Origin: Tissierellales bacterium
GTDB taxonomy: Bacteria > Bacillota > Clostridia > Tissierellales > JASKZW01
Assembly: GCA_030152145.1 (NCBI GenBank)
Contig: JASLIL010000064.1
Span: 1 to 45,382, forward strand
Reading direction: 5' to 3'
DNA length: 45,382 bases
This document shows positions 17,901 to 25,269 of this stretch, piece after piece. The first letter of the stretch is position 1; each line of letters begins with the position of its first letter. A model generated the notes under the pieces. That model had not been told where the DNA came from. It ran no database searches and saw only the letters and a list, made by a program, of their open reading frames with translations. The position numbers and the translations under genes were made by a program.

Positions 17901-17971
17901 ATGGGTCTTTCTAAAAGTCTATCCAAGTACTGATCTCCATATCCTGTAAAAAACAACTTCCTCTCTCTCAT
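14948..17971 (-). CDS. addB: AddB/RexB, helicase-nuclease subunit B
   Basis: A 1007-residue partner of AddA. The C-terminal RecB-type nuclease has a VVDYKNS motif, an upstream GVIDRIDRF, and the Fe-S cysteines Cys732 (RYGNCPFSFY) and Cys990/993/999 (CSYCPYKNIC). The middle part is an inactivated UvrD-like helicase fold, for example KSYKAVFVVGMAQGQYPR. The N-terminus has no Walker A: where AddB of Bacillus has a P-loop this one reads KLFFTGYGDQYL, so it is closer to the RexB style. GGAGGG precedes the ATG. It ends in a one-base overlap with addA and begins nine bases after the ROK kinase gene. The complex resects DNA ends to load RecA. Confidence 0.92.
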   Translation of the reverse strand: MRERKLFFTGYGDQYLDRLLERPIDYLRENKGDRFIYILPNGNLLTDYRRNFLDLVGGAGSLNIFTFDDIGKKFKRKRQQFSVSEELKILILKEVLEDLIYSGEISYYKNMAGKQGFIRNLSSIIGEFKSSLLTYDRLVDSDLGPKYRELGLIYREYEKRLRDNDLMDLEDDLVYTIEDLKNRDQGFLRQIDFIVIDKFYDFRPSEFEILGELSKLDLDIYINMPFRRSRNYTTVETSLEAIRDLGFQIELGEEGGHYFQDLSSSIFSGSKLPARDNIVLIKAASKYLELKELCHYIKLEERRGIDLDQMALVLSNKEDYRDLVKEVFEEERIPHSLRIDKVLISTPIFNEILGILNFIYEPSKSSFIARLKSRYFPIVDRNLVDPIEYILRRDCANLQDLEAFLADEDLRLAMKEARILLDREREIFSQAEFLNQYNQALLGIFNLYNLEERVYQLYLSLGDQDLLYRDLNTLELMEESLEETSNLKNELLGKMSMEEFIDYIRAFGELVSVKEREGNIRGVKVLSPEVARGKSYKAVFVVGMAQGQYPRLERKNFLFRDDKKDELLSLGLDYKDYYERLDKASVNFSNIISLAEEKLYLSYSQNADENEEAIASIFLDELIYTIDGDLNFIERPLDSVIKEDLGAIGTREDFLNFSLAGELTRENIGRANSIFKTRMKDIYRKSYCELKRYEGPSAYNGILEDSDLIDEIGSKLKSKKFSASFLDRYGNCPFSFYLSYIVRLEEMVRDREEFSPLDRGEINHKVLQDFYASHKVEIQSYLMEDIDFDREDFYLYIYERYKKQLETRGLDTSRAKYKLILKTNADLIFNFILADLRRIKSFDEKFYPLALEEEFHSLKLGKLEFRGVIDRIDRFESREDLIVVDYKNSIYGVRKLEDSYEGRSFQMPLYAMALESLGHRVSLCQYGIIRSAAFEDYFIRDDERAFFSRKSKKVLSQEDKEELFKFIEEKAKDYIDRIFSGDFRLAPLDCSYCPYKNICRVREEDFR

Positions 17972-17980
17972 ATTTCCCTC

Positions 17981-18874
17981 CTAAATCATATTAAAGGCCA
18001 TTCTTGCGGCTCCTATCATACCCGAGTCATTTAAGTGCTTAGCAGGAACTATCTTAGTAGTAGAAGCATCATTGGAATTTTCCTTAAAGTAGCTTAAAAG
18101 CTCCTTCCACCAATACTCTCTAGAATTTATAACTCCCCCTCCAATAACTATAAGCTCTGGATCAAATATACTCCTTAAATTTATCATAAAAACACCCAGA
18201 TCCTCTATAAATCTATTGACAGCCCTTCTTGCATTTTCATCACCAGGTAGTCTTGCAAAAACTTCCTCTCCAGTAAGATCTTGACCTGTTAATTCCTTGT
18301 AATTTTTCTCTATACCCTTACCTGAAACATACTCCTCCAGGCAGCCCTTCTGACCACAATTACACTGCCTGCCACCAGGATGGCTAATAGTATGGCCTAA
18401 CTCTCCTCCCTTGTAGCTAGAACCTAGCCAGATACCATGGTCCTTGGAATATATTCCACCACCTACACCAGTTCCCAGGGTAACCATTATAAAACTATCG
18501 CTAGCTTGTCCAGCACCCATCCAAGCTTCACATAAAGCAGCCATATTAGCGTCATTTCCCAAAAAAATTGGAAGATCATAAAAAGAGCTAAAATACCCTC
18601 TAACATCTGTATTAGCCCAATCCTTAATATTTCCCCCAACTGAAAGGACCCTTCCCCTCTCCAAATCAATAAAGCCTGGGGCACCTATTCCTATAGCCAC
18701 TATTTCATGGTCCATTAGCTGGTCAATAGCATCCTTCATCCTCCCTAGGACCACATTCCTACCTAAACTTCCTCCTGACTCCATCTTAAGTTGCCTTAAA
18801 ACTTTACCATCCTCATCTATAACTCCAGCTAATATACTAGTTCCTCCTAAGTCTAAGCCTATAACCTTCCTCAA
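17981..18874 (-). CDS. ROK-family sugar kinase
   Basis: A 297-residue cytoplasmic sugar kinase. The N-terminal phosphate loop is GLDLGGTSILAGV, the catalytic Asp is in LGNDANMAAL, adenosine-binding motifs are GTGVGGG and VIGGGVI, and the zinc site is the His of ELGHTISH plus CNCGQKGCLEE. ROK kinases phosphorylate glucose, GlcNAc, ManNAc and related sugars. Because NagZ lies directly upstream, with a 4-base overlap, a GlcNAc kinase is an attractive guess, although glucokinase is the usual automatic name. The start appears to be TTG at 18874, six bases after GGAGGG; this weak start and the TTGA overlap suggest coupling to nagZ translation. Confidence 0.93.
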   Translation of the reverse strand: MRKVIGLDLGGTSILAGVIDEDGKVLRQLKMESGGSLGRNVVLGRMKDAIDQLMDHEIVAIGIGAPGFIDLERGRVLSVGGNIKDWANTDVRGYFSSFYDLPIFLGNDANMAALCEAWMGAGQASDSFIMVTLGTGVGGGIYSKDHGIWLGSSYKGGELGHTISHPGGRQCNCGQKGCLEEYVSGKGIEKNYKELTGQDLTGEEVFARLPGDENARRAVNRFIEDLGVFMINLRSIFDPELIVIGGGVINSREYWWKELLSYFKENSNDASTTKIVPAKHLNDSGMIGAARMAFNMI

Positions 18875-20064
18875 TTAAATCCCTCCCTATCCAAAAGCCT
18901 ATCCAAGTCCTCATTTATCCTATCTGGAGACACTTCCTCTCCCTGGCCAAGACCCTCCTTAAGCGATAAGATCCTGTATAGCTTCTGATCTAGCTCCTCC
19001 TCAGAAAAACTTCCTGATTTCAAGTCCTCATAGATATGGTCAAAGACAAGTTTTGCCCTGGCCTTATCTGATATAACCAATACATCTCCACCAGCATCTA
19101 AAAATAAACGGCTGGCCTCTTCTATAGTTCTATCCTTAAGTACAGCCTCCATAATCATATCATCTGAAAAGATTAGACCCTCAAAACCCAGGTCCCTCCT
19201 TAAAAGCTTACTTATAATTTCCTCCGACAGGGAACTGACTATACCATCTAACTTAGTATACAAAATATGGCCTACCATTATGGCCCTACCACCAGAATCT
19301 ATAAAGGCCTTAAAAGGTAATAATTCTAGTTCCTTTAAATCCTCCAGATCTTTGTCCACACTAGGCAGGTCAAAGTGAGAGTCCAAGTCTGTATCTCCAT
19401 GGCCTGGAAAGTGTTTAGAAACTGCCAAAACTCCCTGGGACTCCATACCCTTAGCTATATTAAGGCCTGCCTTAATAACAGCTTCTGGGTCACTGGAAAA
19501 AGCCCTAGATCCTATAACTGGATTATTGGGATTAGAGTCTATATCTAAAACAGGAGCAAAGTTTAGATTAAAATTCAAGCTCCTTAACCTCCTGGCCAAA
19601 AGCTGGCCGTAATCAAAGAAAAACTCCTCACTGTCTACTGAACCTATATCCCTGGCCCTTGGAAAACTCTTGTAGTCCTTGGGGAACCTTTCAACCAAGC
19701 CCCCCTCTTCGTCTACAGCTATAAAAGCCTTGGGGCTAGCTTTATTCAAGGCTTCAACCCTAGTTCTAGTTCCCTCAATTCCCATAAAGTCACCCCTAAA
19801 GAATAAAAAACCTCCAAAGGGATAAAGCTCTAGATCATCTAGGTCTATGTCGGCCTTGGTCATAATCAGTTGACCAACCTTCTCTCTTTTATCCATAGAG
19901 TCTATGCCCAATTTTATTGGGTCCTCTTCCTCTAATCTTTCTTGCTTTAGATCCTCTTCCCCTAAACAGATTTCCTTTGGATCCTCCCCTAGGTCTGGCT
20001 GATTGTCTTGATTTCCACAGGCCACCAAATTAAGGGAAAGGATCAAAATAATTAGGTAGACCAT
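18871..20064 (-). CDS. nagZ: NagZ, beta-N-acetylglucosaminidase lipoprotein (GH3)
   Basis: A 397-residue glycoside hydrolase family 3 enzyme. A lipoprotein signal ends in LNLVAC, so the enzyme is anchored outside the cytoplasm, as for Gram-positive NagZ. After an acidic linker (20-50) comes the TIM-barrel domain with FIAVDEEGG, LNFAPVLDI, the NagZ signature KHFPGHGDTDLDSH (its His/Asp dyad acts as acid/base) and FSDDMIMEAV with the nucleophile Asp. It removes GlcNAc from muropeptides during wall turnover. The ATG shares a base with the stop of the NlpC/P60 gene (TAATG), and the 3' end overlaps the sugar kinase start. Context therefore supports a peptidoglycan-salvage set. Confidence 0.93.
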   Translation of the reverse strand: MVYLIILILSLNLVACGNQDNQPDLGEDPKEICLGEEDLKQERLEEEDPIKLGIDSMDKREKVGQLIMTKADIDLDDLELYPFGGFLFFRGDFMGIEGTRTRVEALNKASPKAFIAVDEEGGLVERFPKDYKSFPRARDIGSVDSEEFFFDYGQLLARRLRSLNFNLNFAPVLDIDSNPNNPVIGSRAFSSDPEAVIKAGLNIAKGMESQGVLAVSKHFPGHGDTDLDSHFDLPSVDKDLEDLKELELLPFKAFIDSGGRAIMVGHILYTKLDGIVSSLSEEIISKLLRRDLGFEGLIFSDDMIMEAVLKDRTIEEASRLFLDAGGDVLVISDKARAKLVFDHIYEDLKSGSFSEEELDQKLYRILSLKEGLGQGEEVSPDRINEDLDRLLDREGFN

Positions 20065-20864
20065 TAAAATATACTTCCTGCCATCTGAACCTGGCTACGG
20101 TCTTCCCTAAATATAGGACTTTTAGAGTCCAAACTATTTATTACAACTCCTGAAGAGTCTCCTGTAGAATGAATATATTCTCCTTCTCCAAGGTAAATAG
20201 CTACATGACCTGGCCAAAATAAAAGATCTCCTTTTTTTATGGCTTCAAGAGGCTTTTGCCTAAGGGGAAAGCCCTCTCTTATTTCAGCATCCCTGTAGAT
20301 TCTAACCCCTTCCAGTAAATAGACCAGGCTGGCTAGGCCTGAACAGTCAATACCTAGATAGGACTTTCCTCCCCACCTGTACTGGCTTCCCAAGAAATCC
20401 AGGGCTCTTTTAACTATCCTCTCCCTAAATTCCTCCTCCTTTAAAAAAGTTTCCTCCACTCTATCACCAACAAAATCCTTCCTAACCCAATACTTTTTAC
20501 CCATAGGATCACTTATCTCCACCCAGTCTCCTGACTCCCTACCAGTAAGACTTATAATTGCCCCTCTAGTAAGTATCTTCTCACTGGAGCTTTGGTAGCT
20601 AGGCTCTTCCATTAGATCTACTATATTCCAGTCTATAATATGCCTAGCCCTATCATTCCAATCCAAGGCCAATTTATCCCCTGGTAGAAGAGCCTCCCTT
20701 CTTATATAACCCTTATATCTATAGTCAGTCTCCACATAGTACCAGTCACCAACCCGGTCTATAATTTTAAGCAATCTTCCAAAAAGAGTCTCATCAGCCC
20801 TCTCACTTTCTCTATCTGGTCTAAGCTTTAATTCCCCTATGGTATCCATTACAATAGCATACAT
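20064..20864 (-). CDS. NlpC/P60 endopeptidase with two SH3b-like domains
   Basis: A 266-residue protein from the ATG at 20864, which has GGAGGCTAATT before it; an earlier start in the preceding gene lacks this. Residues 1-70 and about 75-130 look like SH3b wall-binding domains (GELKLRPD and YYVETDYRYKGYI; then GDWVEISDPMGKKYWVRKDFVG). The catalytic domain has Cys174 in GIDCSGLASLVY, the His of WPGHVAIYLG and a YIHSTG motif. It probably cleaves D-Glu-to-diamino-acid bonds in stem peptides. No signal peptide is visible, so it may act inside the cell on imported muropeptides, like YkfC-type enzymes with SH3b domains, rather than as a secreted autolysin. It sits next to NagZ. Confidence 0.92.
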   Translation of the reverse strand: MYAIVMDTIGELKLRPDRESERADETLFGRLLKIIDRVGDWYYVETDYRYKGYIRREALLPGDKLALDWNDRARHIIDWNIVDLMEEPSYQSSSEKILTRGAIISLTGRESGDWVEISDPMGKKYWVRKDFVGDRVEETFLKEEEFRERIVKRALDFLGSQYRWGGKSYLGIDCSGLASLVYLLEGVRIYRDAEIREGFPLRQKPLEAIKKGDLLFWPGHVAIYLGEGEYIHSTGDSSGVVINSLDSKSPIFREDRSQVQMAGSIF

Positions 20865-20874
20865 AATTAGCCTC

Positions 20875-22698
20875 CTAAATTCCGTATTTATTAAGCTTCT
20901 CATACATTGTAGATTTACTTATATCCAAGGCCTTCATGGCCATTTTCTTGTCTCCATTAAAAAAATCAAGAGCATTTTCTATGGCCCTCTTCTCCCAATA
21001 TTCCAGGGTCCTTTTTAGGCTGGTAATGTTAAGATATTCTTCCTTTTCATCAAGAACTATATGCTTGGAAAGAATCATATCCCCCTCACAAAGATTTATA
21101 GCCCTTTCCAAAATGTTTTCCAGCTCTCTTATGTTTCCAGGCCAATTATAATTTAAGAGATTGTTTATAGCTTCAGAGCTAATATCCTTTGACTCTACAC
21201 CCATATCACTGCAGATTTTTGGTATTAAGTAGTCAACCAAGGGGTGTAGGTCTGTCATCCTATCTCTAAGAGGTGGAATCCATATAGGGAAAACATTGAT
21301 CTTATAGTAAAGATCCTCCCTAAAGTTTCCTCTTTCAACTTCCTCCTCTAAATTTTTATTGCTGGCTGTAATAATCCTGGTGTTCAACCTAAGTTTCTCC
21401 CTGCCATTTAACCTTGAAAATTCCCTGTCCTGGAGAACCTCTAAAAGCTTAACCTGAAGTCCTAGGCCCATGTCACCAATTTCATCTAGGAACAAGCTAG
21501 AGCCCTCTGCCCTTTCAAGGCAGCCATACTTAAGAACATTTCCCTCTAGATCCTCTTTACCAAAAAGCTCTAATTCTAAAATCTGATCATCCATGGAACT
21601 GCAGTTTAAGGAAACTAAATTTTCCTCAGAGTTCTTGCTGTTTTCATGGATACTCTTAGCCAAGCTATTCTTACCTGTACCACTTTCCCCTAAGATTAGA
21701 ATAGTAGAGTTGGTCTTGCTGGCCTTTAGGGCCAACCTCTTAAGATGATTCATCTTCTCACTATTTCCTATAATATCTGGGAAGGACTTCTTTAAAATAT
21801 TTTCACTCTCAAGCTCCTTCTCCATCCTATTAAGCTTATTTATAGCCAGGTCTCTCTCTTTTGTAAGCTCGCTTAATTTAGATATATCCTCTACCTTAAG
21901 AGCTGCTCCCAGTCTCCTATCCTTCTCTACAGCCTTTATGGTGCAGACTGTTGGAAAGCCATTTATTTCATTATACTCATGGTCCACTTCCAAGTCCTTG
22001 CCCTTGGCTAGATCTAGAAACTTCTTTATTATTAGATCATCCCTGTGAATGGTAAATATATCCTTGCCTATAAGGTCCAGCTCCTCATAATAGGCACCCT
22101 TTCCCTTATAGGGCTTGCCATCTAAGATAGATCTAATACTTTCATCCCTAGCTGTGTAGCCTAGGGACTGATAGAACTTAAGCTCTTTGGTCTTACCATC
22201 TAAAATAACCATAAAACCTATGGAATTTATATAGTCCATCTTATACTCATCCTGATTTACATCTGCCTTTATAAACCTATTTATAAAATCTATGGTAATG
22301 GAAAGATCTACTCCATCAATAACCTTATCAAGGGTTAAGATATTTCTCTCCTCATCCTTCCTTATACTCCTATAGTCGCCTTTGTCCAAGCTATTGTACC
22401 TGGAGATTACAACCAAACCATCGCCCTTCCTCAGGTTCCTATTGCTAATACCAAGTTTTTTAAGGGTAGGATTATCCAGGCCACCATCATCTTCCCCTAA
22501 GGCATTGGTAGCTATTAAAACTATATCTCCATCCTCCACTCTGCCTGGCCTATGGTCCTTGGCATACTTCCCATCTATTCCAAATATTTCTCTGGCCTTA
22601 CTATTGTAAATCTGTATTATCCCATCTGAATCTATGAATATAAAACCTTCAGACATCATATCTGTAAAAATTTCTATATAATCTTTTTGATTACTCAT
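20875..22698 (-). CDS. PAS-AAA+-Fis regulator lacking GAFTGA
   Basis: About 607 residues with the architecture of a bacterial enhancer-binding protein: an N-terminal PAS domain (MMSEGFIFIDSDGIIQIYNS), a long second sensory region to about 290, a coiled linker, an AAA+ domain with Walker A GESGTGK, Walker B SSLFLDEIGD and FREDLYYKINVFPI/PPLRDR, and a Fis-type helix-turn-helix at the end (MALKALDISKSTMYEKLNKYGI-like, split here into KKMAMKALDISKSTMYEKL). Between ELFG and Walker B the sigma-54 contact loop GAFTGA is missing: the sequence reads KEDLEGNVLKYG. It probably acts with the main sigma factor, as TyrR does. The ATG at 22698 follows GGTGAT; an ATG at 22710 overlapping the glutaminase stop is the alternative. 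Confidence 0.88.
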   Translation of the reverse strand: MSNQKDYIEIFTDMMSEGFIFIDSDGIIQIYNSKAREIFGIDGKYAKDHRPGRVEDGDIVLIATNALGEDDGGLDNPTLKKLGISNRNLRKGDGLVVISRYNSLDKGDYRSIRKDEERNILTLDKVIDGVDLSITIDFINRFIKADVNQDEYKMDYINSIGFMVILDGKTKELKFYQSLGYTARDESIRSILDGKPYKGKGAYYEELDLIGKDIFTIHRDDLIIKKFLDLAKGKDLEVDHEYNEINGFPTVCTIKAVEKDRRLGAALKVEDISKLSELTKERDLAINKLNRMEKELESENILKKSFPDIIGNSEKMNHLKRLALKASKTNSTILILGESGTGKNSLAKSIHENSKNSEENLVSLNCSSMDDQILELELFGKEDLEGNVLKYGCLERAEGSSLFLDEIGDMGLGLQVKLLEVLQDREFSRLNGREKLRLNTRIITASNKNLEEEVERGNFREDLYYKINVFPIWIPPLRDRMTDLHPLVDYLIPKICSDMGVESKDISSEAINNLLNYNWPGNIRELENILERAINLCEGDMILSKHIVLDEKEEYLNITSLKRTLEYWEKRAIENALDFFNGDKKMAMKALDISKSTMYEKLNKYGI

Positions 22699-22709
22699 AT
22701 CATCACCCA

Positions 22710-23603
22710 TTAAAATATACTTAAATCCATTTTTTTCGAAATATCTCCTAAAAGTTCCACACCAGCTATAGAATTACCTGAACTATCAAGGGCTGGTCCA
22801 AAAACACCTATTCCCATCCCCTTTGCAGCTGACATAATACCTCCACCAACTCCTGACTTTGATGGAATTCCAACCTCTCTCATAAACTCTCCACTGGAAT
22901 CATACATGCCACAATTTAGCATTATAGATTTTACTAAAATCCCCAGTTCCCTATTTTCATAGCTTCTATCCCCATCAAACCTCACCAGATTATTGGCGAA
23001 GAAATATCCAATCTTAGCAAGATCCTCACTATTTACAAGAACTGAGCACTGTTTAAAGTAGTCCTCTAGCCTATCTATACCTCCATCTATCAAGCCATTA
23101 TTTTTCATCAAGTAAAAAATACCTCTATTCCTATGGCCAGTAGAGCTTTCTGATCTATAGACCTCCCTATCATAGTCAAGACTGTCATTCTTTGTTATAT
23201 ATCTTAAAAAATCCAGATACCTTTTAAAGCTATCTCCTCTTATCATAGAGGTAACCGCTATAGCACCAGCATTCATCATAGGATTAAGGGGCCTACCTAG
23301 TCTTTCCAGGGCCTCAAAGGAATTAAAGGGACTATGGGTTCCATAGTAGCCCACCCTGTCAAAAACATAGGTCTCTCCCCTATCTATAACAGCCAGGGCC
23401 AAGGCTACAGTCTTGCCTATACTTTGAATAGTGAACGGCTTATCCCAGTCTCCCTCTCTGTAGATCCTTCCATCCCTATCTAGAATGCAGACTCCAAAGT
23501 AGTCTTTCTTCTGCTTTGAAAGTTCTGGTATATAATCAGCCAAACTTCCCCTGTCTATTAAAACTCTATTTTTATCTAAAAGTTCCCTAAGTAATTTTTC
23601 CAT
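22710..23603 (-). CDS. glsA: Glutaminase A
   Basis: A 297-residue serine-dependent glutaminase of the beta-lactamase fold that converts L-glutamine to glutamate and ammonia in the cytoplasm. The catalytic pair Ser61/Lys64 is in FTIQSIGKT. Other family marks are PFNSFEALE, PMMNAGAIAV, the SESSTGHRNR region, LVNSEDLAKIGYF and the end motif KSGVGGGIMSA followed by GIGVFGPALD. The length fits the family (about 300-310). AGGAGGATGTT precedes the ATG. It lies between the nucleoside kinase (14 bases) and the PAS-AAA+ regulator (11 bases or a one-base overlap, depending on start), so that regulator is a candidate controller. Confidence 0.96.
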   Translation of the reverse strand: MEKLLRELLDKNRVLIDRGSLADYIPELSKQKKDYFGVCILDRDGRIYREGDWDKPFTIQSIGKTVALALAVIDRGETYVFDRVGYYGTHSPFNSFEALERLGRPLNPMMNAGAIAVTSMIRGDSFKRYLDFLRYITKNDSLDYDREVYRSESSTGHRNRGIFYLMKNNGLIDGGIDRLEDYFKQCSVLVNSEDLAKIGYFFANNLVRFDGDRSYENRELGILVKSIMLNCGMYDSSGEFMREVGIPSKSGVGGGIMSAAKGMGIGVFGPALDSSGNSIAGVELLGDISKKMDLSIF

Positions 23604-23617
23604 AACATCCTCCTAAT

Positions 23618-25255
23618 TTAGCCTATAAACTCCCTTAAAATAGAATTTGGTGGAATTACATCAGTCTTCTCTATAGACTTAAAGTAATGTAAGAATCTTA
23701 GAAGTCTCTTAGCTTCTGAATAGTATTCACTGCTAGAATCCACCTTCTCTAAATGTGGTATGGCAAAGTCCCTTAGAACACTTACCTCATAAACCAAGGA
23801 GCTATCAAACATTAGATCTGCCTCCTCCTGGTAGGGGAATATATTCCTATCTTCACCCTTGGTTACATTCTCCCAAAGATCAAAGGTTCTAAAGACATCA
23901 TTGCCCCTAAACTGAACATCCCTAACCATACGCCTTAAAAACCTAGTATCCCTGGTGGATATTCTATTGTGGGCATCTATATTTAACTGAGTCAAGGCTG
24001 ATATATATATTTTAAACTTATTCTTATCTGGTATATAGGAGGCCAGCTTAGGATTAAGACCATGGATCCCCTCAACTATTATAGGATGATCCTTATCCAC
24101 TCTTATAATCTTGCCTGACCTTTCTGACTTACCAGTTATAAAATTAAATCTCGGAAGTTCTACTTCCCCTCCTTCTAGAAGGGTGACCAAGTCCCTATTG
24201 AAAAGATCTAGATTTATGGCCTCCAAGGCCTCAAAGTCATAGTATCCATTTTCATCTAGGGGAGTTTTCTCCCTGTCTACAAAATAATCATCTGCAGATA
24301 TGGCTATAGGTCTTTTTCCATTTACCTTTAGATGGGTCTTCAGCCTGTTGGAAAATGTTGTCTTTCCTGAAGCTGATGGACCAGATATTAGAATCATATT
24401 TATATCATCATTCTGGCAGATCATATCTGCTATCTTTCCGATTTTCTTCTCATGAAGGATCTCTGAAACTCTTATAACCTCTTCTATATTTCCAGACATT
24501 ATCTTCTCATTTAAACTGGCCACATAGCTTAAATCCATTATATTTAACCACTCTCTAGATTCTGTAAAAACCTTGGCTAGTTTTTTATGCTCTTGAAATT
24601 CAGGTATCTTGCCTTGACTTTCCCTATTTGGAAAAAGTATTAAAACTCCTGGATAGTAGTACTTTAAGTCAAAGCTTTCAACATAGCCTGTACTAGGTGC
24701 TAGGTAGCCGTAGAAACCATCTATATTTTCACCTATTCTATAGACCTGGGCCTGGTCCCTGTCCAGGGTATCATAAAGCCTTACCTTGTCATCATGGCCA
24801 TTTTCTATAAAAAGTTGCTTGGCCTCTTCCACTGGATACTTAATTCTCTCTATAGAAAGGTCAGCCTCTATTATCTCCACCATTTTCTCCTTAATAGCCT
24901 TTAGCTCTGTAAAGCTAACCTTTGTCTCTCCCTCAAATTCAGCATATAGTCCTGAGCCTAAAAAATGCTCTACCCTGACTACATCATCCTTAAATATATC
25001 CTTACAGGCCAAGATAAATACAGATGTTACAGTCCTAGAATATATTCTGTAGCCATCCTTGGTCTTAAGGTCTAGAAACTTTATAAACATTCCCTCTTCT
25101 ACAGGCTTAGCCAGGTGGTAAATTTCATTGTTTACCCTAGCCCCATAATAACTTCTATACTTATCCTCAAAGGCCAAGCGACTAACAGTCTCAAAACTTG
25201 AGCCCTCCTCAACTACTACTTCCCCTATTCCATCTACATACACCTTTATATCCAC
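23618..25255 (-). CDS. Nucleoside (uridine-like) kinase with TGS and ThrRS-like domains
   Basis: A 545-residue protein. An N-terminal TGS-like segment (1-65) and a second domain resembling the ThrRS/AlaRS editing fold (about 70-270, with the altered motif VEHFLGSGLYAEF instead of HxxxH) precede a phosphoribulokinase/uridine-kinase domain. The kinase P-loop is GPSASGKTT (Lys298), followed by SADDYFVDREKTPLDENG and the base/sugar region FEALEAINLDLF. It is known in Clostridia as nucleoside kinase, transferring phosphate to uridine or cytidine. The start is GTG at 25255, nine bases after GGAGG; an ATG inside that gap is in another frame. It is 14 bases from each neighbour in a co-directional run. 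Confidence 0.9.
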   Translation of the reverse strand: MDIKVYVDGIGEVVVEEGSSFETVSRLAFEDKYRSYYGARVNNEIYHLAKPVEEGMFIKFLDLKTKDGYRIYSRTVTSVFILACKDIFKDDVVRVEHFLGSGLYAEFEGETKVSFTELKAIKEKMVEIIEADLSIERIKYPVEEAKQLFIENGHDDKVRLYDTLDRDQAQVYRIGENIDGFYGYLAPSTGYVESFDLKYYYPGVLILFPNRESQGKIPEFQEHKKLAKVFTESREWLNIMDLSYVASLNEKIMSGNIEEVIRVSEILHEKKIGKIADMICQNDDINMILISGPSASGKTTFSNRLKTHLKVNGKRPIAISADDYFVDREKTPLDENGYYDFEALEAINLDLFNRDLVTLLEGGEVELPRFNFITGKSERSGKIIRVDKDHPIIVEGIHGLNPKLASYIPDKNKFKIYISALTQLNIDAHNRISTRDTRFLRRMVRDVQFRGNDVFRTFDLWENVTKGEDRNIFPYQEEADLMFDSSLVYEVSVLRDFAIPHLEKVDSSSEYYSEAKRLLRFLHYFKSIEKTDVIPPNSILREFIG

Positions 25256-25269
25256 AGCTCATTACCTCC

